Part shown: positions 7,209 to 14,098 of the stretch, one piece after another
How the letters are laid out: every line of letters starts with the position of its first letter
How positions within the stretch are numbered: position 1 is the stretch's first letter
Program-made: the position numbers and the translations under genes
Assembly: GCA_013214985.1 (NCBI GenBank)
Contig: JABSRY010000014.1
Span: 1-16,432, forward strand
Length of the DNA: 16,432 nt
Direction: 5' to 3'
DNA from: Hyphomicrobiales bacterium
Lineage (GTDB): Bacteria; Pseudomonadota; Alphaproteobacteria; Rhizobiales; OSC116
Notes under the pieces: model-generated
The model's input: only the letters and a program-made list of their open reading frames with translations
Told to the model about the DNA's origin: nothing
Databases searched by the model: none

Positions 7209-7984
7209 TATTTTTTGCCACCAATGTGTTTTGATAATGTTTGACTAGCCTCAACTAAGAATTGAGTACATTCATCAATTGAAACTTGCTTAACCAATCG
7301 TTCAAGATAAGGAATTGTTAATGCTGCGACTGCATAACCGTCATGATCAAATATAGGTGCGCTAATGTTGGTTATTCCTTTCACCACATAACTTGGGCTT
7401 ATTTCACATTTATTCTGGCGAATTTCTTTAAAATATTTTATCAAATCCTGAAAAATAAGTCCATCGGGATGAGGTGATTTTTTTATAAAGTTTTTAATTT
7501 CACCATCTTTTTTATTGGCAAGTATGAGTCGCCCAGAGGATGTGTTCCAAACATCGGTACGCGCCCCAACCCGAATACTAAACACGTTATTGCCTGGATT
7601 ATCGACTTGTCCCACAATTAGAACATTTTTGTTAGAATGTACTGAAAGGTGAATGGATTGATTACATTTAATTGCCATTTGCTCCATGATAGGTGTTGCA
7701 GCAGAGGTTAAGCGTTTAATAATAGGCGTTTTATGAGCCATTTCAAATAATTTGGTCGTTAGAAAATATCGATCGTTTAACTCGTCTAATTCAATTAGAT
7801 TTCGTTTGCGCAAAACCATTAACATTCTAAAGATTTCTCCAACTGAGCGCTTGAGGCAACGTGCCAATTCTGATTGAGTTAACCCAGAATTTGCTGCGGA
7901 GAGTGTTTCTAATATATCCAAACCTTTATCAAGCGCGGGTGCTTTATATTTCTCAGTTTCATCGGTAATCTTGTCATTTTTCAT
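7205..7984 (-). CDS. IclR-family transcriptional regulator
   Basis: 259-residue DNA-binding regulator. Residues 16-33 (ALDKGLDILETLSAANSG) start the N-terminal winged helix-turn-helix. The recognition segment covers LTQSELARCLKRSVGEIFRM (35-54), and the wing is about 61-78 with YFLTTKLFEM. The ligand-binding domain follows (about 86-253), with GARTDVWNTSSGRLILA and ISAPIFDHDGYAVAALTIPY, both standard IclR landmarks. The ATG at 7984 has no strong ribosome binding site, but no better start exists before the helix-turn-helix. It converges on the Gfo/Idh/MocA gene with overlapping stop codons, leaving no room for a terminator. It most likely controls the divergent MaoC promoters in response to the pathway substrate; that target is inferred from position. 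Confidence 0.93.
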   Translation of the reverse strand: MKNDKITDETEKYKAPALDKGLDILETLSAANSGLTQSELARCLKRSVGEIFRMLMVLRKRNLIELDELNDRYFLTTKLFEMAHKTPIIKRLTSAATPIMEQMAIKCNQSIHLSVHSNKNVLIVGQVDNPGNNVFSIRVGARTDVWNTSSGRLILANKKDGEIKNFIKKSPHPDGLIFQDLIKYFKEIRQNKCEISPSYVVKGITNISAPIFDHDGYAVAALTIPYLERLVKQVSIDECTQFLVEASQTLSKHIGGKKY

Positions 7985-8080
7985 TTCAAATCAAACTCAT
8001 ATATATGTTCTGCGAATATTGGTAATTTATACCTAATGCACTAGCTGTTATTTTGCAAACGTTAAAACTAGGGCTCTGTT
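7985..8080. other. spacer upstream of the IclR gene, ending at an IS3 remnant
   Basis: This non-coding stretch holds whatever promoter drives the IclR gene leftward. A TATAAA-like hexamer (minus strand, about 8031-8026) is present, but I see no well-spaced -35 box. CATATATATG (about 7998-8007) is a short palindrome near the start codon and could be an autoregulatory site. GGGCTCTGTT at 8071-8080 recurs at 11905-11914 and marks where the IS3 remnant begins. Confidence 0.4.
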
Positions 8081-8227
8081 GGGAGTTTTAACTGCAAACT
8101 ACGTGATGAGTGGCTAAACGAAACCCTGTTTGAAGATTTATATCATGTACGTAGAATATTGGCAAATTGGCGACATGATTTTAATCATGTCAGACCCAAT
8201 TCATCATTAAACGGATTAAGGCTGTAA
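8081..8227 (+). pseudogene. 3' remnant of an IS3-family integrase (orfB)
   Basis: About 48 codons without a start. The reading is GSFNCKLRDEWLNETLFEDL, then YHVRRILANWRHDFNHVRPN, then SSLNGLRL and a TAA at 8225. This matches the C-terminal end of IS3-family orfB transposases, where 'SFNG+LRDECLNE' and 'NHVRPHSSL' are almost invariant. The essential DDE core is missing except for the helix after the last acidic residue, so it is inactive. The left break is abrupt at GGGCTCTGTT, and the IS200-type element lies about 50 bases downstream. It marks an older insertion at the edge of the catabolic cluster. Confidence 0.82.
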
Positions 8228-8274
8228 ATGGCATTAAACAAAGAAAAAATTGCAAATTAACACAAAATGAAGAA

Positions 8275-8294
8275 CCCCGCTGCAAGCAGCGGGG
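8275..8294. repeat. perfect 9-bp inverted repeat at the tnpA 3' side (IS200 right end)
   Basis: CCCCGCTGC, loop AA, GCAGCGGGG. It lies immediately after the tnpA stop codon and is the likely right-end hairpin recognised by TnpA. On the tnpA strand it is followed by TTCTTCATTTTG, so it may double as a transcription terminator for tnpA. Confidence 0.75.
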
Positions 8295-8296
8295 TA

Positions 8297-8740
8297 TTAG
8301 AACCTTGAGAGTTGCCTGTCTTCGTGTAGCTGTGAATATTCCTTTCCTTGATTTTGGACATATCGCTTTATCGTCCCCTCATCTCCATGCTTCCCTACTG
8401 TAGAAGCAAAATATCCGTCACTCCAAAATTCTCCGCCCCAAAGCTGCTTTTTGACATGAGGACATAATCGAAATATTTCGCGCGTGGTTATACTTTTGAT
8501 GATCGTTACCAACTTTGTTACAGGATATGTCGGGATTGATTGCACCAAAAAATGCACATGATCCTCGTCCGTGCCAATTTCCAAAAATTTCATTTGGTAA
8601 CGATCTTCGATCTTCAAACACACATCGCGTAACACTTCATCAACCTGTCCATAGAAAAACGCTCGACGATATTTCGTGGGAAACACAAGGTGATAAAGCA
8701 ACACTGTAACATTATGGCTCTTATCAATATATTCGCTCAT
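8297..8740 (-). CDS. tnpA: IS200/IS605-family transposase TnpA
   Basis: 147-residue single-strand DNA transposase of the Y1 HUH type, normal length for IS200. The opening HNVTVLLYHLVFPTKYRR is the classic IS200 N-terminus. The metal-binding HUH motif is His61-Val62-His63 in DEDHVHFLVQSIP. The nucleophilic tyrosine is most likely Tyr127 in TIKRYVQNQGKEY, with the helper glutamine Gln131 after it. WGGEFWSDGYFASTVG (about 101-116) is a further conserved block. All key residues are present, so the enzyme may be active. The ATG at 8740 lies in the loop of an 8-bp stem and has no well-spaced ribosome binding site; GGGGCG is about 13 bases away. This fits the known pattern of strong translational down-regulation of IS200 transposases. 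Confidence 0.95.
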   Translation of the reverse strand: MSEYIDKSHNVTVLLYHLVFPTKYRRAFFYGQVDEVLRDVCLKIEDRYQMKFLEIGTDEDHVHFLVQSIPTYPVTKLVTIIKSITTREIFRLCPHVKKQLWGGEFWSDGYFASTVGKHGDEGTIKRYVQNQGKEYSQLHEDRQLSRF

Positions 8741-8748
8741 GCGAATAT
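8729..8748 (-). promoter_or_regulatory. stem-loop holding the tnpA start codon in its loop
   Basis: On the tnpA strand the sequence reads ATATTCGC, ATGA, GCGAATAT: an 8-bp perfect stem with the initiation codon ATG exactly in the 4-base loop. In the mRNA this would impede ribosome access. Post-transcriptional hairpins that limit TnpA synthesis are known for IS200, though this exact start-codon-in-loop arrangement is read here from sequence only. Confidence 0.55.
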
Positions 8749-8752
8749 TCTA

Positions 8753-8766
8753 CGCCCCAAGGGGCG
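8753..8766. repeat. perfect 6-bp inverted repeat upstream of tnpA (IS200 left end)
   Basis: CGCCCC, loop AA, GGGGCG. It lies 12 bases upstream of the tnpA start codon, where the left-end hairpin of an IS200-type element is expected. It shares the AA loop and the C-rich/G-rich design of the hairpin on the other side, supporting a matched pair of element ends. Confidence 0.65.
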
Positions 8767-8943
8767 GGGAATTGAACCCTAAAAATGATTAAATGATTTG
8801 GCGAGGGATCTCTATGCATAAATAGAATCAAAATTGGGGCAAGGCCAAACATATTTGCAATTAAGTTTTTTGTGGCAGAACTATTTTTGGTGGAGCAAAA
8901 ATAACGACGCATTATTGGATAAAATCACGCTTCTCAATTCAAT
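8767..8943. other. non-coding spacer between the IS200 element and dctM
   Basis: AT-rich stretch downstream of the leftward dctM stop. I see no convincing gene: reading frames here are short, lack ribosome binding sites and run into the IS200 end or dctM antisense. The GGTTCAATTCCCC-like run next to the IS hairpin resembles a tRNA T-arm on the minus strand, but no tRNA surrounds it. No clear terminator for the TRAP operon is visible. Confidence 0.4.
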
Positions 8944-10224
8944 TCACCCAAATATGAGATTTGGTAACATGGTCGTAAAAGCTGGCACAAATGTGAGAAG
9001 TAATAGAATTCCAACAAGCATCGCGAAAAATGGGATAACGGCGCGTGTAAATTCAGCTATTGATACGCCAGTTATTGAACATGATACAAACATTAGGGTG
9101 CCCATTGGGGGGGTAAGACCTCCAATCGTTAAATTGAGAACCATAACGATGCCGAATTGTACTGGATCGATGCCTGTTGTAGCGACGACTGGAACAAGAA
9201 TTGGAGTCAATAAAATTAATCCTGCGCTTCCTTCAAGGAAGAGGCCAATAAACAATAATAATGCGTTTATTAGCAACAGCAATATGAGCGAGTTATCTGA
9301 TATTGACAAAAGAAATTCTGCAGCTTGTTTTGGGATTTGTTCCCAAGACATATAGTATCCAAGTGAAGTAGCTGCACATATAATCAACATAACAATTGAT
9401 GTCGCTAGAACAGCCTCAAGAAATATCTCGGGAAGCTTTGCAATTGTAAGCTCGCGGTAGAAAAATCCGACAATGCTAGCATAAACCACTGCAGCAGCGC
9501 CCGCCTCAGTGGGGGTGAAAAAACCAAAACGAATTCCTGATATAATTCCGATAGGAAGTAATATTGCCCAAAATGATTCAAGAAGCACTGACCGACGTTC
9601 GAACCAGTCGGCGGCAACAGATCGTTTTGGTGCGTAACCTCGGATTTTTGAGACGTGACCCGCTACTAGCATTAATCCAACGCATAATATGACCCCAGGA
9701 ATTAAGCCCGCGACAAATAATTTGCCAATGGAAACATTTCCCAGATACCCAAACAGAATGAGGCCAATACTAGGAGGAATTATTGCGCTGATAATTGAAG
9801 AGCTTGCCGTTACAGCCGTCGAAAACGCTTTATCGTACCCAGCTTTGGTCATTTCTGGAACAAGAATTTTACTCTGCATTGCCGCATCTGCATTTGCGGA
9901 ACCGCTCATTCCACCCATCAAAGTTGATAACAATATATTTACTTTTGCAAGCCCACCAATCCGATGGCCAACGAAGACATCAGCCAAAGCCATCAACCTT
10001 CTGGTAACACCAGATGCATTCATGATTACACCAGCGAGAACGAAGAATGGAACTGCAAGTAAGGGGAAAGAATGCGTTGCCGAAACAAAGCGTTGAATAA
10101 ACAGTTCTGTAGGAATATTTGGTGACATTAGAAAGAAAAACATTCCTGCAAGTGAAACAGCAAACGCGACCCGCATATTTAGTGCAAGAAGTAATAATAG
10201 TAATATAATTGGATACCATCCCAT
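8944..10224 (-). CDS. dctM: TRAP transporter large permease (DctM)
   Basis: 426-residue inner-membrane protein with about 12 hydrophobic segments, the ion-coupled channel of a TRAP transporter. Family landmarks in order are SFPLLAVPFFVLAGVIMNAS (about 52-71) and GGLAKVNILLSTLMGGMSGS then ANADAAMQSK (about 89-118). AVTASSSIISAIIPPSIGLI (about 137-156) and, near the C-terminus, NLTIGGLTPPMGTLMFVSCS follow; the PPS and TPPxG loops are hallmarks. ATG 10224 is preceded by AGGGGGA at good spacing, and the gene begins 3 bases after the dctQ stop. It works with DctQ in the membrane and takes substrate from DctP. Substrates of this family are usually carboxylates; which one cannot be told here. Confidence 0.95.
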   Translation of the reverse strand: MGWYPIILLLLLLALNMRVAFAVSLAGMFFFLMSPNIPTELFIQRFVSATHSFPLLAVPFFVLAGVIMNASGVTRRLMALADVFVGHRIGGLAKVNILLSTLMGGMSGSANADAAMQSKILVPEMTKAGYDKAFSTAVTASSSIISAIIPPSIGLILFGYLGNVSIGKLFVAGLIPGVILCVGLMLVAGHVSKIRGYAPKRSVAADWFERRSVLLESFWAILLPIGIISGIRFGFFTPTEAGAAAVVYASIVGFFYRELTIAKLPEIFLEAVLATSIVMLIICAATSLGYYMSWEQIPKQAAEFLLSISDNSLILLLLINALLLFIGLFLEGSAGLILLTPILVPVVATTGIDPVQFGIVMVLNLTIGGLTPPMGTLMFVSCSITGVSIAEFTRAVIPFFAMLVGILLLLTFVPAFTTMLPNLIFG

Positions 10225-10227
10225 AAT

Positions 10228-10713
10228 TTAGTCCCCCTTTTTTGTTTGTAGAGTTTTGATTTTCTCAAAGCCCAATCGGGCAGTTGTTAAAGCTATAGAG
10301 AGGCATGATAACGCGACGGGTAAATAAACAAAAGTAAATGGAATCCTGAGAACAGGTGAAGGTCGGTTTGCGGATTCAATCATAAGTAAACCAGATAAAT
10401 ATACGACGTATAGTAGAAAAATGAAAACAATGATTTGAACAATTATGAAAATTAAAAAATGTAAAACTTTTGGCAATAAGTCGATGATAATTGGAATTGA
10501 AACGTGCATTCCACGACGATAAGCAGCGGATGAGCCGATGAATACTGCCCAGGTGAAGACAACACCAGATAGCTCTATACTCCAAACAGCGGTTTCAACG
10601 GGTAGTAATCTTGACAAGATACCCCAGATTACACTGAATAGAACAATTACTAGGGCAAGAGCAGCTGTGACGTCTTCAAGTTTTTCCAAAAATTTAGTGA
10701 GTTGATATAACAT
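10228..10713 (-). CDS. dctQ: TRAP transporter small permease (DctQ)
   Basis: 161-residue membrane protein with four hydrophobic segments, the small partner of DctM. The segment WSIELSGVVFTWAVFIGSSA then AYRRGMHVSI is the conserved DctQ core, with the E, W and R-x-G-x-H positions of the family. The frame can be read from a TTG at 10725, but ATG 10713 is preceded by GGAG six bases upstream, while the TTG lies inside that same ribosome binding region, so the ATG is the start. Part of the ribosome binding site is in the 3' arm of a 13-bp inverted repeat in the dctP-dctQ spacer, which could hold DctQM synthesis below DctP. Confidence 0.92.
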   Translation of the reverse strand: MLYQLTKFLEKLEDVTAALALVIVLFSVIWGILSRLLPVETAVWSIELSGVVFTWAVFIGSSAAYRRGMHVSIPIIIDLLPKVLHFLIFIIVQIIVFIFLLYVVYLSGLLMIESANRPSPVLRIPFTFVYLPVALSCLSIALTTARLGFEKIKTLQTKKGD

Positions 10714-10720
10714 TATTTGC

Positions 10721-10760
10721 TCCAATGCATCATCCGGAGCACCAACTATGATGCATTGGA
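10721..10760 (-). promoter_or_regulatory. 13-bp inverted repeat in the dctP-dctQ spacer
   Basis: TCCAATGCATCAT (10721-10733) and ATGATGCATTGGA (10748-10760) are perfect complements separated by 14 bases. In the mRNA this makes a strong stem-loop starting 7 bases after the dctP stop codon, with its distal arm running into the dctQ ribosome binding site (GGA of GGAGC). It lacks the U-run of a classical terminator. Likely roles are protecting the dctP transcript from decay and damping dctQM translation, so that binding protein is made in excess over permease. Confidence 0.7.
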
Positions 10761-10767
10761 TGGAGTT

Positions 10768-11748
10768 TTAGTTGTCTAACACTTTGCGTACGCGCGCATA
10801 AAGCCCTTTTGACCATTTTGGGAACTGCTCATAGACTGATGCGGTGGCTTTTTGAAAAGCCTCAACATCGACAGCAGTGTGGAAGGTAACGCCTTCAGCC
10901 TCAAGTTTTGCTCGATATTCAGCTTCAGAACGGAGAACCAGATTGGTTATCATAATGCCCGCTGCCACGGCTTCTTCAGATAAAATAGTCTGGATGTCTT
11001 CAGGGTAAGAGGCATACAAGTCCGAATTCATTGCTAAACCAACGAATGCTTTGAAGTGACCAGTCATTGAAATTTCTTTAGCCGACTCATAGAGCTTTGC
11101 ACCCCATATCGATGCTAATGGTGCTTCAGCAGCCGCAACTACACCTGATGAAAGCCCAGTATACACTTCCGCCCACGCAATTTGAATGCCGTCGGCACCC
11201 ATCGCTTTCATGGTTTCAATCCACATTACATTTGGTGGAACGCGAATTTTTAAACCTTTTGCTTCGTCTAGGTTGGTAACACTTCGATTTGAAATGATGT
11301 GTCTGGCACCAAACAGCCAGTTCATAGAAAGCACTTCGAAATTGCCAGTTTTGCGAACGCCAGCGATCATTTCAGCATAAAGATCTGAATTCAAAAGTTT
11401 TTGGAAATCGGCCGGGTCTTCTAAAAGATAGGGCCCGTTCAGAACGCCAAAATTTGGTTCATAATCCGACAAATAACCAGGGTCAGAAACTTGAATAATT
11501 GGGGCTCCAACTTTTACTTGTTCATAAACTTCTGCATTGCTGCCAAGCTGGCCTGAAGGGTGAACGGTAATAGAAATTCTTCCCTTCGAACGTTTTTCAA
11601 CAGCATCAGCAAAAAAAACTGCTGCGGCGTGTAAAGGCTCAGACTCAGCTGCAACATGTGCTAGTCTAAGTTCGATCTCTGCCGATAAGGCTGGTACAGC
11701 TGACATTGCAACGAATACTAGCGTTAGCATTGTATTTTTGATCTTCAT
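10768..11748 (-). CDS. dctP: TRAP transporter solute-binding protein (DctP family)
   Basis: 326-residue periplasmic binding protein. Residues 1-23 (MKIKNTMLTLVFVAMSAVPALSA) are a signal peptide. Landmarks include LRLAHVAAESEPLHAAAVFF after the signal and HPSGQLGSNAEVYEQVKVGA. KIRVPPNVMWIETMKAMGAD follows, with the arginine that normally pairs with the ligand carboxylate, then WAEVYTGLSSGVVAAAEAPL, close to the family's EVYxALQxGVVDGxENP. The frame can be read from a TTG at 11760, but that TTG is part of TTGGAGGAG, a strong ribosome binding site for ATG 11748, so the latter is the start. First gene of a dctP-dctQ-dctM operon; no dedicated regulator or catabolic gene accompanies it, perhaps because an insertion truncated the upstream side. 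The ligand is probably a carboxylate. Confidence 0.94.
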   Translation of the reverse strand: MKIKNTMLTLVFVAMSAVPALSAEIELRLAHVAAESEPLHAAAVFFADAVEKRSKGRISITVHPSGQLGSNAEVYEQVKVGAPIIQVSDPGYLSDYEPNFGVLNGPYLLEDPADFQKLLNSDLYAEMIAGVRKTGNFEVLSMNWLFGARHIISNRSVTNLDEAKGLKIRVPPNVMWIETMKAMGADGIQIAWAEVYTGLSSGVVAAAEAPLASIWGAKLYESAKEISMTGHFKAFVGLAMNSDLYASYPEDIQTILSEEAVAAGIMITNLVLRSEAEYRAKLEAEGVTFHTAVDVEAFQKATASVYEQFPKWSKGLYARVRKVLDN

Positions 11749-12017
11749 TTTCTCCTCCAATTATAATTGATTGAACCGTTCGTTTTCAGTTACGGATTTT
11801 ATTTTTTTGTAAGCTTTAAAGTGCTTAATGATATTTACTATATTATTTTATATACAAAATCAAGTTTTAAATATGCAAGTTGCTAGCTTCTATAGTACAA
11901 TTTGGGGCTCTGTTACAAATAATGAGAATTTGATGTAAATTTTTGATTTCCATATGTCTCGGTTTCAAACCACCGATTATTAAGAGCTATAGCTAAAAGT
12001 GGTGTATGGGTTTTTTA
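11749..12017. other. spacer upstream of dctP, up to the IS5-family element
   Basis: No gene is visible. The half next to dctP is very AT-rich and holds the promoter candidate listed separately. GGGCTCTGTT (11905-11914) may be an old IS end; the same ten bases begin the IS3 remnant at 8071. Further right are short palindromes, AGCTATAGCT (about 11984-11993) and GGTTT-C-AAACC (about 11961-11971), without an assigned role. The transition to the IS element is abrupt at 12018. Confidence 0.4.
11849..11878 (-). promoter_or_regulatory. candidate promoter of the dctPQM operon
   Basis: On the minus strand TTGCAT (11878-11873) and TATATA (11854-11849) are 18 bases apart, about 100 bases upstream of the dctP start. 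Both hexamers are moderate matches to sigma-70 consensus. An alternative TATAGT hexamer lies a few bases further on. The AT-richness of the region makes other placements possible. Confidence 0.25.
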
Positions 12018-12037
12018 GGCGTTGTTGCATGGATATA
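12018..12037. repeat. IS5-family terminal inverted repeat (left in window)
   Basis: GGCGTTGTTGCATGGATATA. It pairs with 13101-13120 with a single mismatch and starts with GGC-TTGTTG as in other IS903-like ends. Confidence 0.88.
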
Positions 12038-12074
12038 ACGGAAGGTTGAGTTTTCCCTTACCCGTTGAATCAAC

Positions 12075-13052
12075 TCAAGCGATAACCTTGAACATTGGCC
12101 TACCCAGTTCTGTCATTTTGTTTAAAATGTAGGTGCCAATTCTAACTTCCGTTTTCTGATTTAGGAAATTACGAGCTTTCAGCTTAGATCCAATAACTGC
12201 TTTCCATCGGCCCATTTGGGTTTCTACGCGGCTGCGTTGATTATACCCACTTCTATTTTGCCAACCTATCCGGCCCTTATCGTTAATCTCTAATATATGT
12301 TGATCCCTAATGGAAGGGGCTGTCTCAAAGAATGGACTGAGTATCGCCGTTTTGGGTAGTGGAATAACAATCTGTATATTTTTACCAAAACGCTTAATCA
12401 ATAAATCACTAGTCGGCGCCCCATCATAAGCACCATCCGCTAAAAATTTACAGACTGGTTGATCTATCTGATCAAGAAGATCAGCTAAAGCTGTTGGATC
12501 GCCTATGTCTTCCTTGGTTAGATCCGAACAAACAATATCTCCTGTTGTAAGATCCAGTCCAAGGTGCAGCTTACGCCATGACTTACGCTTAGCCTTTACT
12601 TTATGTTTTTTGTGTAACCATTCACCTTCGCCAAATATCTTTAATCCTGTACTGTCTACCACCAAATGGATAGGCACATCTTTTAAGAATTTGAATTTTA
12701 CAGGAAGCTTTAACCCAGAGCTTCGGCGTGATAAAGTTGAAAAGCATGGAACAGGAACATCTAATTTCATCAGACGCAGTAAACCGCGCATCAGTCCTAC
12801 TGTTTGGCGGAGCGCTTGGTTATAAATTCCGCCTAATGTTAAGCAGGTCATAATAGCCAGTTCCGAATAAACACCTTGTCCACCTGGGCTAGTGCGTTTT
12901 TGTGTGATCCATGCATCTGCCACATCATCACTCAACCAAACCGTTATATCACCGCGTTGACGAAGGCTTTCATTATACTCAGGCCAGTTAACCACACGAT
13001 AGCGCTTCTTCTCAAACTTATCTTGATAATTAGCATTAAATTTATACGGCAT
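12075..13052 (-). CDS. IS5-family transposase (IS903 group)
   Basis: 325-residue DDE transposase that cuts and rejoins the ends of the surrounding IS. The N-terminus has NWPEYNESLRQRGDITVWLS (about 22-41), the usual DNA-binding segment of IS903-like proteins. The catalytic triad is visible: Asp133 in VVDSTGLKIFGEGEW, Asp206 in LADGAYDG, and Glu277 in the signature Y270-x2-R273-x3-E277. KRKSWRKLHLGLD (about 155-167) is a further conserved block. Length and frame are intact, with no frameshift, so it may be functional. The ribosome binding site at ATG 13052 is weak, as is common for transposases. The C-terminal end lies about 40 bases inside the inverted repeat. Confidence 0.95.
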   Translation of the reverse strand: MPYKFNANYQDKFEKKRYRVVNWPEYNESLRQRGDITVWLSDDVADAWITQKRTSPGGQGVYSELAIMTCLTLGGIYNQALRQTVGLMRGLLRLMKLDVPVPCFSTLSRRSSGLKLPVKFKFLKDVPIHLVVDSTGLKIFGEGEWLHKKHKVKAKRKSWRKLHLGLDLTTGDIVCSDLTKEDIGDPTALADLLDQIDQPVCKFLADGAYDGAPTSDLLIKRFGKNIQIVIPLPKTAILSPFFETAPSIRDQHILEINDKGRIGWQNRSGYNQRSRVETQMGRWKAVIGSKLKARNFLNQKTEVRIGTYILNKMTELGRPMFKVIA

Positions 13053-13100
13053 AAAATAATTCTTGGGTCATTAATATGCACCCAGTATATCATAGAATTT

Positions 13101-13120
13101 TATATCCGTGCAACAACGCC
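13101..13120. repeat. IS5-family terminal inverted repeat (right in window)
   Basis: Complement of GGCGTTGTTGCACGGATATA. Its outer end is immediately followed by ACT TAC, the threonine and catalytic tyrosine codons of the topoisomerase III remnant. Confidence 0.88.
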
Positions 13121-14098
13121 ACTTACAACCGTTCTGACTCTAGCTATTTGAATGATGATCAGCATAGCGAAGCCCCTGAAGTGTTAAAGGCAATTTCGAG
13201 AACGTCTTCAATATTGTCTAAGGCGGCTTTAGCGGGCGATACTCAGATCAAAAGTCGGGCGTTTAACTCAAAAAATGTCAGTGCGCATCATGCTATTATT
13301 CCGACCGCGGCTGTCAAAAATTTAAATAATATTAACGCGGATGAAGCAAAAATATACCAATTAATTGCGCGGGCATATATCGCACAATTTTATCCAAAAT
13401 ATCAATATAAGCAGACAATAATCGATATTGATATTTCTGGTTATCTATTTCATACTACTTCAAATGTTATGGTTCGAAACGGCTGGAAAGCGCTCTATAC
13501 AAATGACGTTGGTAATGATGAAATTAATCAAGTTTCAGAGTGTAAGGATGATTTAGAATGGGTGGTCGCCAATTCCAAGCTTGATTGTGACAATGCTTAC
13601 ATCGAAGCTAAAGCGACTAAGCCGCTCCCTTTGTATACCATGTCCGCATTATTAAAAGACCTGACACGCGTGTCTAAATATGTAAAAGATCCCCGTATCA
13701 AAAAGCTATTACTAGACAAAGACAAGGGCGTTAAAGGGGAACATGGTGGTATTGGTACAGCCGCCACTCGCAGTGCCATTATAGAGCAATTATTTAAACG
13801 TGGATTTATCGAAGAAAAAAGTAAAAAAGTGCGCTCTACTGTCCTGGGGAACACTTTTTTCGACCAATTACCTGAAATTGCAACTTTACCAGATTTAACC
13901 GCTCTTTGGCATGAACAACTAGAGCAAGTGCGCGCGGAAACCATGTCAGTGACAGAATTTGTACAAGGTGTTGAAACTCACATCGATGCGGAAATTGAAC
14001 GAGTTAAAAATACGACGGTAACCCAGATTGTACCAACAGGCCCAAAATGGGTATCCCTGCATAAAAGGACTGTTTGTAACGTGGCCATCTACCTTTAG
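13121..14098 (+). pseudogene. topB: truncated DNA topoisomerase III (TopB-like), N-terminus lost
   Basis: C-terminal part of a type IA topoisomerase of the plasmid TopB/TraE kind. It begins TYNRSDSSYLNDDQ, where the tyrosine (codon 13124-13126) is the DNA-cleaving residue of the family's T-Y-x-R-(S/T)-D motif. Further landmarks are SKNVSAHHAIIPT, the LIARAYIAQFYP block, and KYVKDPRIKKLLLDKDKGVK followed by GEHGGIGTAATRSAIIEQLF. The Toprim domain and everything else N-terminal are gone, replaced by the IS5-family element. The frame stays open leftward into the IS to an ATG at 13076, a fortuitous fusion. Homology stops at GPK (14047); the last codons to the TAG at 14098 come from the invading inverted repeat. 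Without Toprim it cannot relax DNA, so I call it a pseudogene. It points to a former conjugative or large plasmid backbone. Confidence 0.88.

Larger units (their letters stand above)
8275..8766 (-). mobile_element. IS200-type element (tnpA only, hairpin to hairpin)
   Basis: Minimal extent of a single-gene IS200/IS605-family element. The TnpA gene is bracketed by two perfect GC-rich hairpins. CCCCGCTGC-AA-GCAGCGGGG (8275-8294) sits 2 bases past the tnpA stop. CGCCCC-AA-GGGGCG (8753-8766) sits upstream of its start. Single-strand transposases of this family recognise such subterminal hairpins. There is no tnpB accessory gene. The exact cleavage sites lie some bases outside the hairpins and cannot be fixed without an empty site for comparison. 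It inserted beside the IS3 remnant, between the IclR gene and the TRAP operon. Confidence 0.8.
12018..13120 (-). mobile_element. complete IS5-family (IS903-like) insertion sequence
   Basis: 1,103-bp element with terminal inverted repeats GGCGTTGTTGCATGGATATA (12018-12037) and the complement of GGCGTTGTTGCACGGATATA (13101-13120), 19 of 20 identical. It encodes one intact transposase. The flanks do not carry a target duplication: GGTTTTTTA on the left and ACTTACAAC on the right share nothing useful, although IS903-type elements normally make a 9-bp duplication. The element therefore marks a deletion or recombination joint between the TRAP region and the topoisomerase/plasmid backbone region. 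Confidence 0.9.

Noticed and set aside
8766..8785. tRNA-like T-arm (GGTTCAATTCCCC on the minus strand)
   Set aside because: No acceptor, D or anticodon arm surrounds it; it is part of the IS200 end.
8834..9355. 173-codon open frame on the plus strand
   Set aside because: Almost all of it is antisense to the clear dctM gene, with no ribosome binding site and no recognisable domain.
9689..10096. 135-codon open frame on the plus strand
   Set aside because: Antisense shadow of dctM; the protein has no family features.
12505..12825. 106-codon open frame on the plus strand
   Set aside because: Antisense to the intact IS5-family transposase.
13076..13120. In-frame ATG making an apparent complete protein out of the topoisomerase remnant
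   Set aside because: The first 15 codons are the IS5-family terminal repeat and adjoining IS DNA read through by chance; topoisomerase homology begins exactly at the IS border.
13597..13944. 115-codon open frame on the minus strand
   Set aside because: Antisense to conserved topoisomerase III sequence.
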